From contig NW_022098004.1 in the NCBI RefSeq assembly GCF_002288925.2, positions 7,943,604 to 8,007,603 on the forward strand: DNA of 64,000 bases. The letters run 5' to 3'. Source of the stretch: Delphinapterus leucas (taxonomy: Eukaryota > Chordata > Mammalia > Artiodactyla > Monodontidae). Both the position numbers and the translations under genes were made by a program. Shown here in pieces: positions 43,078-54,430 of this stretch (its first letter is position 1; every line of letters starts with the position of its first letter). A model generated the notes under the pieces. It ran no database searches, was not told the DNA's origin, and was given only the letters and a program-made list of their open reading frames with translations.

Positions 43078-43530
43078 GGTGTTGTGGGTTGGATCCTGTC
43101 CCTCCCAAAGATACGTGCAAGTCCTAAGCCCCAGTACCCGTGGATGTGGCCTTATTTGGAAATAGGGTCTTTGTAGATGTAGTCAAGTTGAGGCCCTAAA
43201 TCCAATGACTGGTGTCCTTATGAGAAGAGGACACTGGGACATAAAGACATGAAGTCATCCAGGGAGAGGACTATGTGATGACAGCAGCAGAGATTGGAGT
43301 GATGTGTCTACAGGCCAAGGAATGTCAGGGATGGCTGGCAGCCACCAGATGCTGGGGAGAGAGGCCTGGGGCAGATTCTCCCCTAGAGGCTTCGCAGGTA
43401 ATGTGGCCCTGCTGATACCTTGATATCAGACTTCTAGCATTCTCTGTAGGCTCAGAGAATACATTTTTGTTGTTTTAAGCCCCCAGTTTGTGGGGATTTG
43501 TTATAGCAGCCCCCAGAAACCCACATACAA
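43078..43530 (+). mobile_element. MaLR-type LTR (MLT1/MST group), + strand
   Basis: 'ggtgttgtgggttggatcctgtccctcccaaagatacgtgcaagtcctaagccccagtacc', 'gtggatgtggccttatttggaaatagggtctttgtagatgtagtcaag', 'aatgactggtgtccttatgagaagaggacac' and the 3' end 'ttgttgttttaagcccccagtttgtggggatttgttatagcagccc'. A well-defined solo LTR of about 450 bp. Confidence 0.85.
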
Positions 43531-43984
43531 GACTAACAGTCTCCGAGTGTGCGGGTTCCTTCAGCCCTTGCAGCCCAGGAAATTTGTGTTGGAAATAAAC
43601 CCTGAGCACGAAACGGCCAGCTCAGCATTGCCAGACAAAGGATGTCAGTGTGGCGAGGAAGCGAATTCCTCTCTCCCACGGGGAGGGGGATGTGACAGGA
43701 GGTGGCTCTGGGAGCTCCAGGCCTGAGCCCTGTAGGACCTGCATGGGCCCTCGCGGCCTGGGGATGCTGGGGATACCTGGAACGCAGGAAAGTAGAAGTG
43801 AGGACCTGAGCCAGCCTCCAGCTTAGACGAAGCTGTCTGAGATCATGCACTGACTTGAGAGCTGGCCCCAAAGTGAACCAGAGCATCGGGGTTCTTTGCT
43901 TCTGTGATGTGTATGATGTCAGAGCCTCATTCTTCTTCCTTTGGGTAGCTTCTTGCAGCTTTTGTATGTGCTCTCTGGAAGGGG
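43531..43984. other. Unassigned GC-richer sequence
   Basis: Opposed frames of 78 codons (+, 43490-43726) and 117 codons (-, 43533-43886) have no recognised domain. No repeat identified. Confidence 0.45.
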
Positions 43985-44140
43985 CACCTACTTATATTTA
44001 CTTACCAAATATTCATCTCTTATACTAAACTCCTAAGTTTTACGAGGGAAAGGACTGTTTCTCTCTTTTTCACTGCTCTTTCCTCAGCATGCCACCAGTA
44101 CCGGATACGCTGTAAGTGCCTCATAATGTGCGTGTGATTG
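43985..44140 (+). mobile_element. L2 3'-end fragment, + strand
   Basis: 'aaactcctaagttttacgagggaaaggactgtttctctctttttcactgctctttcctcagcatgccaccagtacc' and 'gtaagtgcctcataatgtgcg' follow the L2 3' order. Confidence 0.65.
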
Positions 44141-44334
44141 GATTGAATTGATTGGGAGTGTTCACATGAAATCATATATCCTTAGGTGATTAAAAAAGGA
44201 GTTCAGTTATTGTTTATACGTGTGGTTGCTTTAGTACTTTAAAGAAAATTTTGAGTCCTCAGGTGCTAAAAGATGTAGGAAGAAACCAATCTAAATCAAA
44301 GCATCTCACAACCCATAGAACTTTACAACACAAA

Positions 44335-44565
44335 GCATGAATCCTAATATAAACTGTGGACACGAATTAATAAAAGTGTGTTAATATTTGCTTATCAGTT
44401 GTAACAAATATACCGCACTAATGCAAGATACTAATAATAGAGCAAACCAGGTGGAGGAGAGGAAGAAGGGAGAGTGTGCGGGAACCCGCTGTACTTTCTG
44501 CCTAATTTTTCTACAAACCTAAAAGTGCTCTAAAAAATAAGGTCTATTAATTAAAAAATCTAAAC
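44335..44565 (+). mobile_element. L1 3' UTR end, + strand
   Basis: 'taacaaatataccgcactaatgcaagatactaataatagagcaaacc', 'ggaacccgctgtactttctgcctaatttttctacaaacctaaaagtgctctaaaaaataaggtctattaattaaaa' is the terminal part of an L1MB-like 3' UTR. Confidence 0.82.
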
Positions 44566-46775
44566 ACAAGAAATCTCATTTCCTTATTTTTTGAAGACTT
44601 GCACCTGCTTTGCAGGGTTACTATCAAGACCCCCCCCCCCACACACACACACACAGAGTTAAGTAGTTGATATGAAGCTGGCTATAGAGAGGGGACATGA
44701 GGAATGGCTTTGCCTGCTTCACTCCATACAGCGTTTGAAGCCCCTGTGGCAAGAGCCTTTACCCATATTAACTCCATAGAGTAATTTTTACACACAGAAG
44801 CTCAGAAGAGGATCAAAATGAAATTGATAACGAATTCGGAGAATTAATGCTCCGAATCTTGTATCATCATTTCTGCCACATATACTCCCGGATGGTGGAA
44901 ACTCCACCTCTTGTATAATTTCAAGATCTCCTTGACACTGCCTCTCATACAATTTTTATCCAGCTACTCAGAACTTTATGTCAGCGGCAAGGCAGTGTTC
45001 TGGCCGGCACCCTGATCTGTATTTTGATTCCTATTCCATCCTTCTGCCTTTTGGGGAAAATCCAGAAACTTCGTCTGACAAGCACGTTATGACAAACATA
45101 ACATTAGTGACATGAGAGCGTTCAGAGGCGCCCCTCCTCCAAAGTCCATCAAAGAGGAGGTGGTCATAAGCAGTGAGTTGGTCTCTGCCAGGGCCGTTTC
45201 TAGATGTTCGAGAGGCAGAATCAGGTAGTGAGTCGAATGCAGAAGATGACAGAGTCTGGATTGTGAGGAACTTAGTGAGAAAGTCAAACAGCTACTCAGA
45301 ACCATAATAAGTGGCTCGGAGGAGAGAAAGTAAGAACTGAGCAGGCTAGGGAGGCGAGGGTAGGTTGGGAGCAGGTTTATTACTTGAAAAGCCCTGGAGA
45401 AACTGGGAGGTGAGAATTAGGAGGAAAGAGAAGGGGATTCAAGACAAGTTTCTGGTCTGAGCAAGATGTTCTCTGGGGGAAACCAGTAAAGAGGAGGATT
45501 CATTTAAGTCACTTATTGGCTCTTTAATTGTTGGCTTTTTTTTTTTTTTAACCTGATACTTCTCTGATATGGAAATGCACATATTGTGTCTTCAGGACTC
45601 CTTGGGGGGTATGTGGGACAATTTTTTGTGGGGCCCTTGTCTATAAATAATTTGATTATAAAATTTATTCACCATATGAGGTATGGTGGTTTACTGATGA
45701 AGTTGTAGGACAGTGGGCAGAGAACATGAAATTTTTTGTTGTCCAGTCTGCACATGCAGAGAGTCCAAGCTCCATTACTTCATGTCCAGGGACCACTCCT
45801 TTGTGCTTTTTATTGTCAGTGAGCCATTCCTAGCTAGCTTCATATCTTCCATCATGTGCTACAAAAAGTAGCAACCCTGTTATTATTCATAATGCCATGG
45901 CTTTTTGTAGCTAGTTTACATCGAAACAGCACAGATATTCTTGCCTCTGCAGCTCCCAATACCGTTGATTTAGCTCTGGTTCCGACATTGCTCATGACAC
46001 AGCGTCATCCTTCACTCTGTCTGTGAATACTCGTTTCCAATGATTCAAAGGGTGTGCTTCATTGATGGTGACCACAATACAACCCTACCAAGAGTGTGCA
46101 GGAAAACGGGCGTGATGATTCATTTTCTGGACATGCTAAATCTACCATTTGGATTTCTTCTGTATTGACCTAGAACAACCAACCCATCCTCCAATGGTGA
46201 CTTCTTTCGAACTCCTGAAGACATAATCACTGCATGCCTAGCATGTGATCTCTTTCGATGTTGATGGCACCCTGCTGCCCACAGAGCATAGGAGAAGCCA
46301 GGCAAGGGGCCCATGGGTGGAGAAAGGAGAGCAGTCCATTTGTGCAGGGAGCATCCGTTTCTCATCCAGCATGACCTGCTAGGTCATGTTCCTAGAACTG
46401 GGACTTTGAACCTCACAGGTACGAATCCTGGAGCTTTGGGGGGCATTGACTCCACATATGGGGTGAAGGGCCCAAGAGTGCTCCAAAAGGGAGAAATGAA
46501 GACCGAGGTCAGTTTCAAGGAAGGAACTCCAAAGTGTGGGGCTGGGACAGGGGTCCCACTAGCCTGGGGCTGGAGGACACACTGCCTGTCTACAATGAGA
46601 TTACAAGATACAAGTCTTCACGTGGTGTCACTCCTCCCTGATTTCCTGATGCACTTTCCTTTGACCCCCATTTGGGTCCTGTGTTCCACCAGCTCTTTGT
46701 TCCTTCAATGCAATTTCCTGTCCCATGCCTCTGTATAGCAGCTATTACAAGTGAATTTCCATCTCCAAGAAAACC
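44566..46775. other. Unassigned sequence, about 2.2 kb
   Basis: Contains a C13-(AC)n run at 44629-44656. 45300-45480 is purine-rich and may be decayed L2 on the minus strand. 45540-46300 (T-run at 45537-45550) could hold an unrecognised old DNA transposon. The 141-codon frame at 46313-46738 shows no known domain. No gene called. Confidence 0.4.
44629..44656 (+). repeat. Poly(C) plus (AC)n microsatellite
   Basis: A run of about 13 C followed by acacacacacacacacag. A compound simple repeat prone to length change. Confidence 0.95.
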
Positions 46776-46779
46776 TTTT

Positions 46780-47025
46780 TCCTTCTTCTTCTTCTGGTGA
46801 GTACGTTTTATTCTTCAACATCCAGCTTACTTATTACCTCCTTCATCAAACCTTCTAGAACCTTCCCTTCTGCCCAGTTCCCTTCCCATCAGAACATCCA
46901 TTCTTTCCTTCATCCAGCCAGTGAGAACTTTTTAGTGAGTACCTACTACTCTCTACCAAGCCCTGTTTCAGACACTGTAGCAGCAACAGTGAATAAAACA
47001 GACCCTATGGGCCAACAGTCATATA
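46780..47025 (+). mobile_element. Two opposed L2 fragments
   Basis: 46780-46880 (cttattacctccttcatcaaaccttctagaaccttccc) reads as plus-strand L2. 46905-47020 (gtgagtacctactactctctaccaagccctgtttcagacactg ... gtgaataaaacagaccctatgg) reads as minus-strand L2. Confidence 0.6.
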
Positions 47026-47078
47026 GGCTCCCTCTGCTCTCTGTATCTGTTTCCGCTTATCTTGTGTTGAAATTATCT

Positions 47079-47296
47079 CTATTTGTCAGCAAATGTTTTC
47101 TGTAAAGTGCCAGACAGTAAGTAGATTTTGTGGGACCTATGGTCTCTGGTAAAACCGCTCAGCTCCACTGTTGTAGCACAAAAGCAGCCAGAGATAATAT
47201 GCAAGTAAATGGGTGTGGCTGAGTGCCAATAAAACTTTATTTAGAAAACAGGTGTGGGGCTGTGTTCTGCCTATCACCCATAGTTTGTTGCAACAG
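47079..47296 (-). mobile_element. Short hAT element (same family as 31509-31711), - strand
   Basis: 'tgtcagcaaatgttttctgtaaagtgccagacagtaagtagattttgtggg', 'acaaaagcagccagagataatatgcaagtaaatgggtgtggctgagtgccaataaaactttatttagaaaacagg' and 'cccatagtttgttg' are the mirror order of the 31.5-kb element. Target-site duplication decayed. Confidence 0.85.
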
Positions 47297-47339
47297 AATG
47301 TAAAGCTCCATGAGATTAGGTCTTTTTTTAAATCTTTCT

Positions 47340-47528
47340 ATTTTATTATTTTTACTGTTGTCTCCTTAATGCTTAGAACAGCACCTTGCACATAGAAGGT
47401 ACTTGACATAGCTTTGTTAAACAACAGAAATAAAAGAATGTCATCCGTTAAACTGGAAGTTTCTGAAAGACAGGGCCCCATGTACACGGTGATCAACACG
47501 AATATGTGTTGAATAGATGAACGAGTGA
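47340..47528 (+). mobile_element. L2 3'-end fragments, + strand
   Basis: 'gcttagaacagcaccttgcacatagaaggtacttg' and then 'gaaagacagggccccatgtacacggtgatcaacacgaatatgtgttgaatagatgaacg' are two successive L2 3' ends. A 182-codon minus-strand frame (47338-47886) runs through here and into the next block and is therefore not a gene. Confidence 0.65.
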
Positions 47529-47529
47529 C

Positions 47530-48500
47530 TGGAGCACCTTCCTCTGACACTTCCTCTGGTGGGTAGGCAGGAGCTGGGTATGTCCGGGCGAGCCTTGTTA
47601 TCCCATCGTATTGCAGCTGCTTCCTCGGTAGGCCAAGTTGCACATGAGGGACCAATAACAGAATTGCAGGCAGGCCTCCCCAACCGGGGCTCGCCCCATG
47701 GCCAGCTAGGTGACAGTCTGCTGCGATCTTGCAGAGCAGCAGCCTGGGTCCAGGGAACTCGGCAGCGGAAATGGCCATTAAAGTTAAACATGCCTGCCTG
47801 TCAGAGTGAAGTAGCAACTGCAGGAGCCCTATCGCCACCATCAAGCCGCCTGTCAGCGCCGGCCCGTTGGGTTTCCTGGGGCCCACCTTCCTGAGTGAGG
47901 GTTAGCCGATCGGCTCGGACAGGCAGGGCCCCGGCGTTTGGCGGGGCCTGTCAGCTGAAATCCAGAGGTGAAGCTGGTGCCGCTTTGGAAATTGGGGCCT
48001 GACAAGCGCAGCCAGATGAAGACAAGAGGAAGGAGAGAGGGTGGGGTGCTGAGCTGGGGGGAGCCGACCAGCAGGGTCCTCTGCTGTTGGGGCCTCCCCC
48101 AGAAAGGAAGCAGCTCTGCTTCTGTTTCATGTCAACTTTGCTGCCATTGGATAGTCGGCGAGATTTCAAACAGATAAACACCCCTTTGGGAAGCCCGAAT
48201 GCCTTGGCAGACAATTTTAGGCCTTGATTTGATTGATAAATCCTTTGTGACAAGAGGGGATGAAACAGGCCCCCAGTTTGGTACATATAAATAGGAAATT
48301 AGCTGGCAAAGTTGTCAAAGATAATTAACTTTCCGATTCTGCGGGTCTATTCAGGTTGACATCCTGAAATTATTTAGAAATGCACATGTCAACGCTCTGA
48401 CAGAATTTGGGGCTGATCAGATAAACAGATTTGGAGATGTTTGATTGTAAAATGATGTAAGCGCTTAGCTGGTGTTTTATCACCGCGAGCTTCCGTTCGC
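47530..48500. promoter_or_regulatory. Candidate enhancer: repeat-free, CpG-rich core with clustered TGACAG motifs
   Basis: About 970 bases free of recognised repeats. CpGs are dense at 47820-47960 (cgccggcccg, gccgatcggctcgg, cccggcgtttggcgggg). The MEIS/TGIF-type core TGACAG or its complement occurs at 47711-47716, within CCTGTCAG at 47797-47804, 47849-47856 and 47947-47954, and at 48398-48403. A PBX-HOX type TGATTGAT is at 48230-48237 and TAATTA at 48323-48328. Chance expectation of TGACAG over this length is about 0.5. Conservation is unknown; no exon seen. Confidence 0.45.
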
Positions 48501-48988
48501 TGCTGTGGATGTTCAGGGAGAGGGTTTGGTGGTTTGGGGTGAGTGGGGGCCAGGGGTTTGGGGGTGGGGAGATTGAATAGGATGCACAAAGTACAACAGA
48601 TTGACCTTCTTTTACTCTCAGTGAGTTGAGAAATTCCTGACCTTCAATTCGACCACGATTAACCTCGGACTTAACCCAAGGACTCCTCTCCAAGCCTCAA
48701 CCTCCAGTAGGAAGGGAAGCATTCCAAAGGATTTGGCAGCAGGCACATTGTTCCTCTGTCAAACCCAGTCTTGGCCAAGCAAGTGCAGTGAGCAAAGTCA
48801 CCTAGAATCACTGCTCTTTCTTATTCATCATGAGTTTGGGTAGATCACTGGGCCTGACACGCTATTAAAAGTGGAGAACACCTTTGCGACATTTCCACCT
48901 TATTATTGGAAATTGCCTCTTTAAAAGACCAGTTCAGAGCCAAAGTCTTCCAATGAAGAGACATCCTTCCTCCAAGTGAATGAAGATG
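48501..48988. other. Unassigned sequence
   Basis: Begins with a G-rich stretch (ggtggtttggggtgagtggg) then ordinary sequence. No gene or repeat recognised. Confidence 0.45.
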
Positions 48989-48989
48989 G

Positions 48990-49205
48990 ATGAGAACTAA
49001 CATTTGCTGAGCACCTACTCTGTGACAGAGGCCAAGCTGGACACTATATTGTGTTATTTGCTTATTTTAACCTTTGTAATTTCCATAGTAGATATCTTTA
49101 TCATTGATGATGAGAAAATAGATACTACTCAGAAAGGTTAGATCAGCTACTGTAGGTAACCCAGCTACCAAAGAAGTGAAATTTGTATTTGAACATGGGT
49201 TTGGC
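48990..49205 (-). mobile_element. MIR SINE, - strand
   Basis: 'gagaactaacatttgctgagcacctactctgtgacagaggccaagctggacac', 'ttgatgatgagaaaatagatactactcagaaaggttagatcagctactgtaggtaacccagctacc' show near full-length reversed MIR. Confidence 0.9.
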
Positions 49206-49289
49206 CGTTTCTGCTCTTCCCCCAGCACGATTTTCTGGTTAACAGAATCGTAGGCTCTTAGAGAGAAGGGATTTTGAAGATCATAGAGT

Positions 49290-49619
49290 TCAGAGTTCAG
49301 CAACTCATGACCCAGGGGCCAGATCCAGCCTGCTACCTGTTTTTGAATGGCCTACAAGCTAAGAATGCTTTTTTACATTTTTAAATGGTTGGGAAAAAAG
49401 TCAAAGTAATATTTCATGACATGAAAACTACATGAAATGAAAATGTGAATGTCCATAAATAAAGTTTTATTTGAACGTAGCCTCACTCATTCACTTATGT
49501 ATCGTCTACGACTGCTTTTGTGCTGTAACTGCACAGTTGCATAGTTGCAGCAGATACCATATTCAAAGCCGAAAATACTTACTGCGTGGCCCCTTACAGA
49601 ACACATTTGCAGACCCCTG
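49290..49619 (+). mobile_element. hAT element, longer variant of the same group
   Basis: 'cagagttcagcaactcatgacccaggggccagatccagcctgctacctgtttttg' at the left, 'aaataaagttttatttgaacgtagcc', 'gtatcgtctacgactgcttttgtgctg', and 'ggccccttacagaacacatttgcagacccctg' at the right. A tgaaatgaaaa-type segment at 49410-49450 is extra relative to the 31.5-kb copy. Confidence 0.75.
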
Positions 49620-49639
49620 CTTTCATGGGTGTCTCAGCG

Positions 49640-49830
49640 AGAGCTTATTGAACTCTGGGTGTAGCAAGCACTGGCAAAACTCTCAACAGGTATTATCTAA
49701 TTTAACTACTCAAGGTGGGTACTGTTAGGTGTTATACAGGTGAAGAAACAGGTTCAGAAAGGTTCAAGAAGCTGGTCAGGCTAACTCGGTAGAGCCATGA
49801 TTCACACTCAAAGCACATGTACTCAGTTCC
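49640..49830 (-). mobile_element. MIR SINE, - strand
   Basis: 'gtattatctaatttaactactcaaggtgggtactgttagg', 'tacaggtgaagaaacaggttcagaaaggttcaagaagctggtcaggctaactcggtagagccatgattcacac' match reversed MIR. Confidence 0.85.
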
Positions 49831-49914
49831 CTTATTCTATTGCCATTTCACTGTAATTCCACGTTGCCAGGATGTGGTTTTTCTAGGCTAGGCGCTTGAG
49901 ACACAATGGTGATT

Positions 49915-50302
49915 ATCACTGGGGTGGACAGAGTAATGGCCCCCAAAGACGTCCTCGTCCTAATTCCAAGAACTGTGAATACCTTCCAGGGCACAAGGGA
50001 CTTTGCAGATATTATTAGCAATCTTGAAATGAGAAGGTGCTTCTGGATTATCCAGATGGGTTTAGGGACCAGAGGGAGGCAAGAAGATCAAAGAAAATGA
50101 AAGGGACAGGAGGACGGAAGCAGAGGTTGGAGTGATGCCGGACCTCGAGCCAAGGAATGCAGGTGATCTCTAGAAGCTGAAAGAGAATAGGGAAGTGTAT
50201 TCTCCTCTGACCTCCTGAACTGCGAGAGGATAAACTTGTGTGGCTTTAAGATACCCAGTTTGTGGTCATTTGTTACAGCAGCCATAGGAAACTAATATAC
50301 AC
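49915..50302 (+). mobile_element. MLT1 LTR (ERVL-MaLR), + strand
   Basis: 'ggggtggacagagtaatggcccccaaagacgtcctcgtcctaattcc', 'gcacaagggactttgcagat', 'gagccaaggaatgcaggtgatctctagaagctg' and 'gtttgtggtcatttgttacagcagccataggaaactaatac'. Near full-length solo LTR, same family as 16391-16945. Confidence 0.92.
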
Positions 50303-50322
50303 ACCCCACCCCACCCCACCAA
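50303..50322 (+). repeat. Short (CACCC)n repeat
   Basis: caccccaccccaccccacc immediately after the MLT1 end. Confidence 0.9.
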
Positions 50323-50799
50323 GTCCTCGCCTTCAAGCTGCTCTGTGTGGTACGAGACGCAGCCATCCACAGAAGTAGATTTCAAAGGAAAATCTGCGCT
50401 GCAGGTATTAAAATTAAAGTTTAACTTACTGGGGGTGGGATCAGGCTCAAGGCTTCCTAAGTAGGGATTAGAGGGCTTGCAACACTACAGAGCTGTGTCT
50501 TCAAGGAGGTCCTTTCTTTATTCCAGTTTCTGGGGCTGGATCTGGCGTCTTCCAGGATCAGCCACAGAGCATAATGAAACCAAACACAAGAATCAGAGGC
50601 AACTTTCCCCCAAATTTGTCGTGCTTCAGTCTCTACAACTTGCACGACACTTCTGAGGCTAAACTCAGGCTTTCTGGTGCATGACCATACCTGATACCGA
50701 GTTCCTTGGTGAGTTTTCTTCTGTTTATTGAGGAGCTGGGCTTTTGCAAAAGGGAGCTCAGAATCTTGCCTGCGTTTTATTAGTATTGTGACCATTTGC
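50323..50799. other. Unassigned sequence
   Basis: A minus-strand 114-codon frame (50457-50801) has no recognised domain. No repeat identified. Confidence 0.45.
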
Positions 50800-51335
50800 A
50801 AATTAATTTGGAAGGCAATATAATTTTCCTCTTGTATGGAATTCAGTTTTGATTACTGGCATGTCACTGAATTTCCAGCTTTCACGAAAGCTCTTATTAT
50901 GAGAAATTAAGATACCTTTCTCCTTCATCCAAATAAAATAAACATATGGCTATGGGATGTGATTGAATTAAAAAATATCATTTAATCCAGGGAAGATAAT
51001 TAGTTGAATGAAACTGGAGAGGAGAAACTCAATCTAGGGTTTGAATGTTGACATGAAATTGTGAAGGCTATTTTCACTCATCACTGACTTTTAATAGCAG
51101 TTTGTACAGAGTAATTTGCAGCCTAAACCTTGTTAATGTGATATTGGTTATTTCAGAATCACGCTGGTGAATCAGAGCCATTCCCCAGTCTACTGCTGGC
51201 GTGTCCCAGTACGTTGGCATAGATATTCGAGGAGTGGTATCTAACAATGCATTGCCTTGCTTCTCAGTCGGCTTTATTTTCCGTGGTCATGCTTTGTTCA
51301 AAATGTCACTTGGGAAGAGAGTAGAAAAGTTAGCT
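50800..51335. other. Repeat-free block, possible conserved non-coding element
   Basis: AT-rich, with no recognised repeat. Contains homeodomain-type cores (attaatttgg at 50802, taatcc at 50983, ataattag at 50996) and ordinary unique sequence to 51335. Weaker candidate than the 28.9- and 47.9-kb blocks. Confidence 0.3.
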
Positions 51336-52024
51336 GCTGTAGGTGTACCGTGTGTATACCGCCCCCCTCTGTGTATCATCTGAGGGGCATGTGTGTGTCT
51401 GGGGCATGGTTCATAGATTTGAGGGAGTAGCCTTGATTTTCCATGCTGGCCTGTGTGCCCTGAGTTTTGTTTCAAATATTAAGGCCAATGTCACATACGT
51501 CCTTGGAGCTTAGCACTTTGAGGCATACCCTGCCTGATTTCCCACTGCCAACCCCTGCAATTTTTTGAGTGCTTCTCTGGCCCCTGGAGCCCGCTCTGTC
51601 TGTTTAGAAGCAAAAGCTGGAAAGGTTTAGGATTGTTAGTCCTCAATCAATAACTTATGTGAGTTGGTGGAGAGAGAGAGCATAGCTCTCCCGGGATGGG
51701 GGTGGGAAGTATGGACAGCCATGTGGCTTTTCCGCTCTGCTCCCAGCGCTCCCCAGAGGGATCCCCAGTTGCCCTCCGTGGTAACGAGTGCGAAAATCCA
51801 CACTTCGCCAGTTTCTGTCCCTTCCCTATCCCAGTCTCCCCCTTCCTTGCTGGTTTTTCCTGAAATTACCTTCTAAGCAAACCACCTGCACCCAAATCCT
51901 CATCTTGTCCTTTGGGGGGAAACCAATTCAAAACAATCATTATGCCAGCAAGTGCATTCACTTGCTAGTTTGTTAAACCCTGGTCGGAAGCCTGTTCAGA
52001 GCAAGCGGCTGAGAACCAGGTAAG
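51336..52024. other. Unassigned sequence
   Basis: No repeat or gene recognised. Confidence 0.5.
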
Positions 52025-52310
52025 AACCCTGCCTGGAGGAGCGTAGACCCTGGTGAGCAGACACATGTTAAACAAGCAGACAGACATGGAAAGGGTAGTT
52101 TCTTCGGGTTGTACCTAAGTGTCCCGCTGGAAATAAGCAGGGTCGTGGGAGAGAGTGATTGATGGGAGAAGATTTAAATAGAGCGGTCGTGAAGTGTCCG
52201 TTTATGAGCTGCTGACCTGAGGCCTGGAGGATGAGAAGGAACCAGACATGCAAAGACCAGGGCAACACTGAAGTGTTCAAGGAGCACAAGGAGGGTGTTG
52301 AGTTTGGAGT
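52025..52310 (-). mobile_element. Probable L2 fragment, - strand
   Basis: Purine-rich run 'ctgacctgaggcctggaggatgagaaggaaccagacatgcaaagaccagggcaacac' resembles reversed L2 (gaggtgacatttgagcagagacctgaa ... ccaggcagagggaac), but matches are loose. Confidence 0.4.
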
Positions 52311-52515
52311 GTTGAGCACAAAGGAGAGACAGGGATTTGACAGGAGAATCAAGGGAGGGAAGATGGGTTTGATCAGACCCTCCAGGCTCTCATGGGCTGT
52401 GTTAAGATGTTATATTTTAAGGAGAACAACTCAAGTTGCTGAAAAAATTGTTAGACTAGCCAACCACCATTGCTGATAAAGACTGGTACGGGGCTTAACA
52501 ATAATAAGGATGGGG
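52311..52515. other. Unassigned sequence
   Basis: No clear repeat; may continue the L2 remnant to its left. Confidence 0.4.
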
Positions 52516-52519
52516 ATAA

Positions 52520-52785
52520 AAGGCAAGGAAGTAATATTTGCTGTGAACTTAAGGCCACCCATTGGGCAAAGTGCTGTATACCTTCTAACATCTAATTTTA
52601 ATACTTTGAGCAACCTGTTAAGTTGGGGTTCTCATCCCTTGATGAGAAAATAGAAGATAAGGGAGTTTGGAGTTTACCTATAGCTGAGTAGGTTGCAAGG
52701 ATTAAGTTGAGTTTTGAACCCAGATCTCTCTGGCTCCTGCATGAATGCTATTCCAATGCTATTATTAAACCACACTGCTGTCTTT
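52520..52785 (-). mobile_element. MIR SINE, - strand
   Basis: 'tgggcaaagtgctgtataccttctaacatctaattttaatactttgagcaacctgttaagttggggttctcatcccttgatgagaaaatagaagataa' and 'aagttgagttttgaacccagatctctctggctcctgcatg' follow reversed MIR order. Confidence 0.85.
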
Positions 52786-53639
52786 GCTTTATCAAAAACA
52801 CTTTAAAATCATTAATAAGCAGTAAGTTACCGATAAGAAAATGAGTCTGAGATCTTTGGATAAAGTGAAGAAAGTCAGAATCAGTTTATGAACTTAATTG
52901 CTATTTAACTCACATGTTTCCTGTTCAATGAAAGTATTAACACATTTTGATCATTCTATCTTGCCAAGCTTTGCGTCAAGCTTTTTCTCCGCCCTTGTTC
53001 TATTTGCTACGCTTAAAAGGCCTGATACCTGGGGTGTGTGCGTGTGGGTGGGATACCCTGCAGATGTGGTGGTTGACTGCCCTTGGCACGTTCATGGGCA
53101 GAGATCAAAAAAATGGGAAGAAAATGCTTATCTGCCTTCTGGCTGCCTATAGTTAAGAATGAAACTCTTCCCTCAGCTGACTTGCATCTCTAGGATTTGC
53201 TTAATTAGAGAAAAGCTTTTCCCATCAACTGTAGATGGTGAAAGTGGTTCAGTAATCTCATAGCAGTCCTTATCATTTGCCCATAGAAGGAGAAGGAAGA
53301 GGTGTGAATGTAAACAGAGGAATATGTTTATTACTCTCCAAACCCCTCCACCTACTACTGATAAGCAATTTAGTCCCTTCTTAGCTGGTTTAGCTAAAGA
53401 AATGGCTGTTGAGCCCCAGGGAAGGCCTTTGGCTGGGGTGATGGGATGTAGTATGGAGTCGTGGAGGTGTCAGGGAGCCCATTAATGTCTAGAATACTTA
53501 TTGGATTCATATGAGCAATTCTGTTTGGATTCACTTTAAATTTTATATTAACAATATTGACTTCAGTAGCTGAGTCAGATCAACCCAATGGATTTTAATA
53601 TTTTGATTGACAGGACCTATTGACTCACTTATTTAAAAA
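52786..53639. other. Unassigned; contains an exact TGATTGACAG
   Basis: Unique sequence. 53480-53630 is AT-rich and holds TGATTGACAG at 53604-53613, the exact PBX-MEIS/PREP composite motif, close to gagtcagat and taatattt. No gene recognised. Confidence 0.4.
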
Positions 53640-54430
53640 ATAATTATTGAGCACCTACTATGTGTTGAGCACAGACAATACAGCCGTGAACACAACATAC
53701 AAGGTACCTACTACTGTGGAGCCTTGGTGCAGCGGGGGTTTCAAACAAATAAACCCTCGAGCATCAGGTATGAACATGCGTTATGATGCTAAAACATAAA
53801 GAGGCTGGGGGAAGGGGGTTTTCAGAGAGGGTGGTCAGGAAAGGCATCCTCAGAGGTCACAATCAGCTGAAATCTGAGTGTCCGGGATGTCACCATGCAA
53901 AGATGTGGGAAAAGAGCTTTTCAGAGAAGGTAGAGTGCAGATACAAAAGTTCCAGGGCAGGAGTGACCTCAGTGCCTTTAAAGATCAGAAATAAAGCCAC
54001 ATGGCATGAGCTGAGGAACCAAGGGGAAAGGCGGAAGGAGACGTTGGCCGGTAGACAGAGTGAAGACTGTGTTGGGAAAGCATTAGATGGTTTTCATGAG
54101 ACTCATAACATGACCTGATATTCTTCTTTAGAAAGATCATTCTGGCTTCTTTTAGAGGGCAAGACCACAACCAAGAGCCCCAGCCAAGGAGGTACGGTGC
54201 CTGTTGGGGAAGAAACACTGGTGTCTGGCATCAGGCAGGGGAGGGTATGGAGGGAGCAGCGAGTGGGTTTGGGAAAAGCTTTGGAGGTAATTCAGCAGGA
54301 CTTGGTGACGAATCAGATCACAGGAGGGAGACAGAGGGAATAAGGATAGCTCCCGGGTGGTGGGTCAGACTGACAGAGGGGGGTGCCATTTCCAGGGGTG
54401 AAGATCACCATGAGAGAAACTGGCTTAAAA
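53640..54430 (-). mobile_element. L2 LINE 3' part, about 790 bp, - strand
   Basis: Reversed L2: 'aattattgagcacctactatgtgttgagcacag', 'gagagggtggtcaggaaaggcatcctcagaggtcac', 'agtgtccgggatgtcaccatgcaaagatgtgggaaaagag', 'tgagactcataacatgacctgatattcttctttagaaagatcattctggc'. One of the longer L2 pieces; frames here are artefacts. Confidence 0.85.

Noticed and set aside
47338..47886. Minus-strand open frame of 182 codons
   Set aside because: Runs through two L2 3' ends and into the candidate regulatory block, and overlaps frames on the other strand. No recognisable domain.
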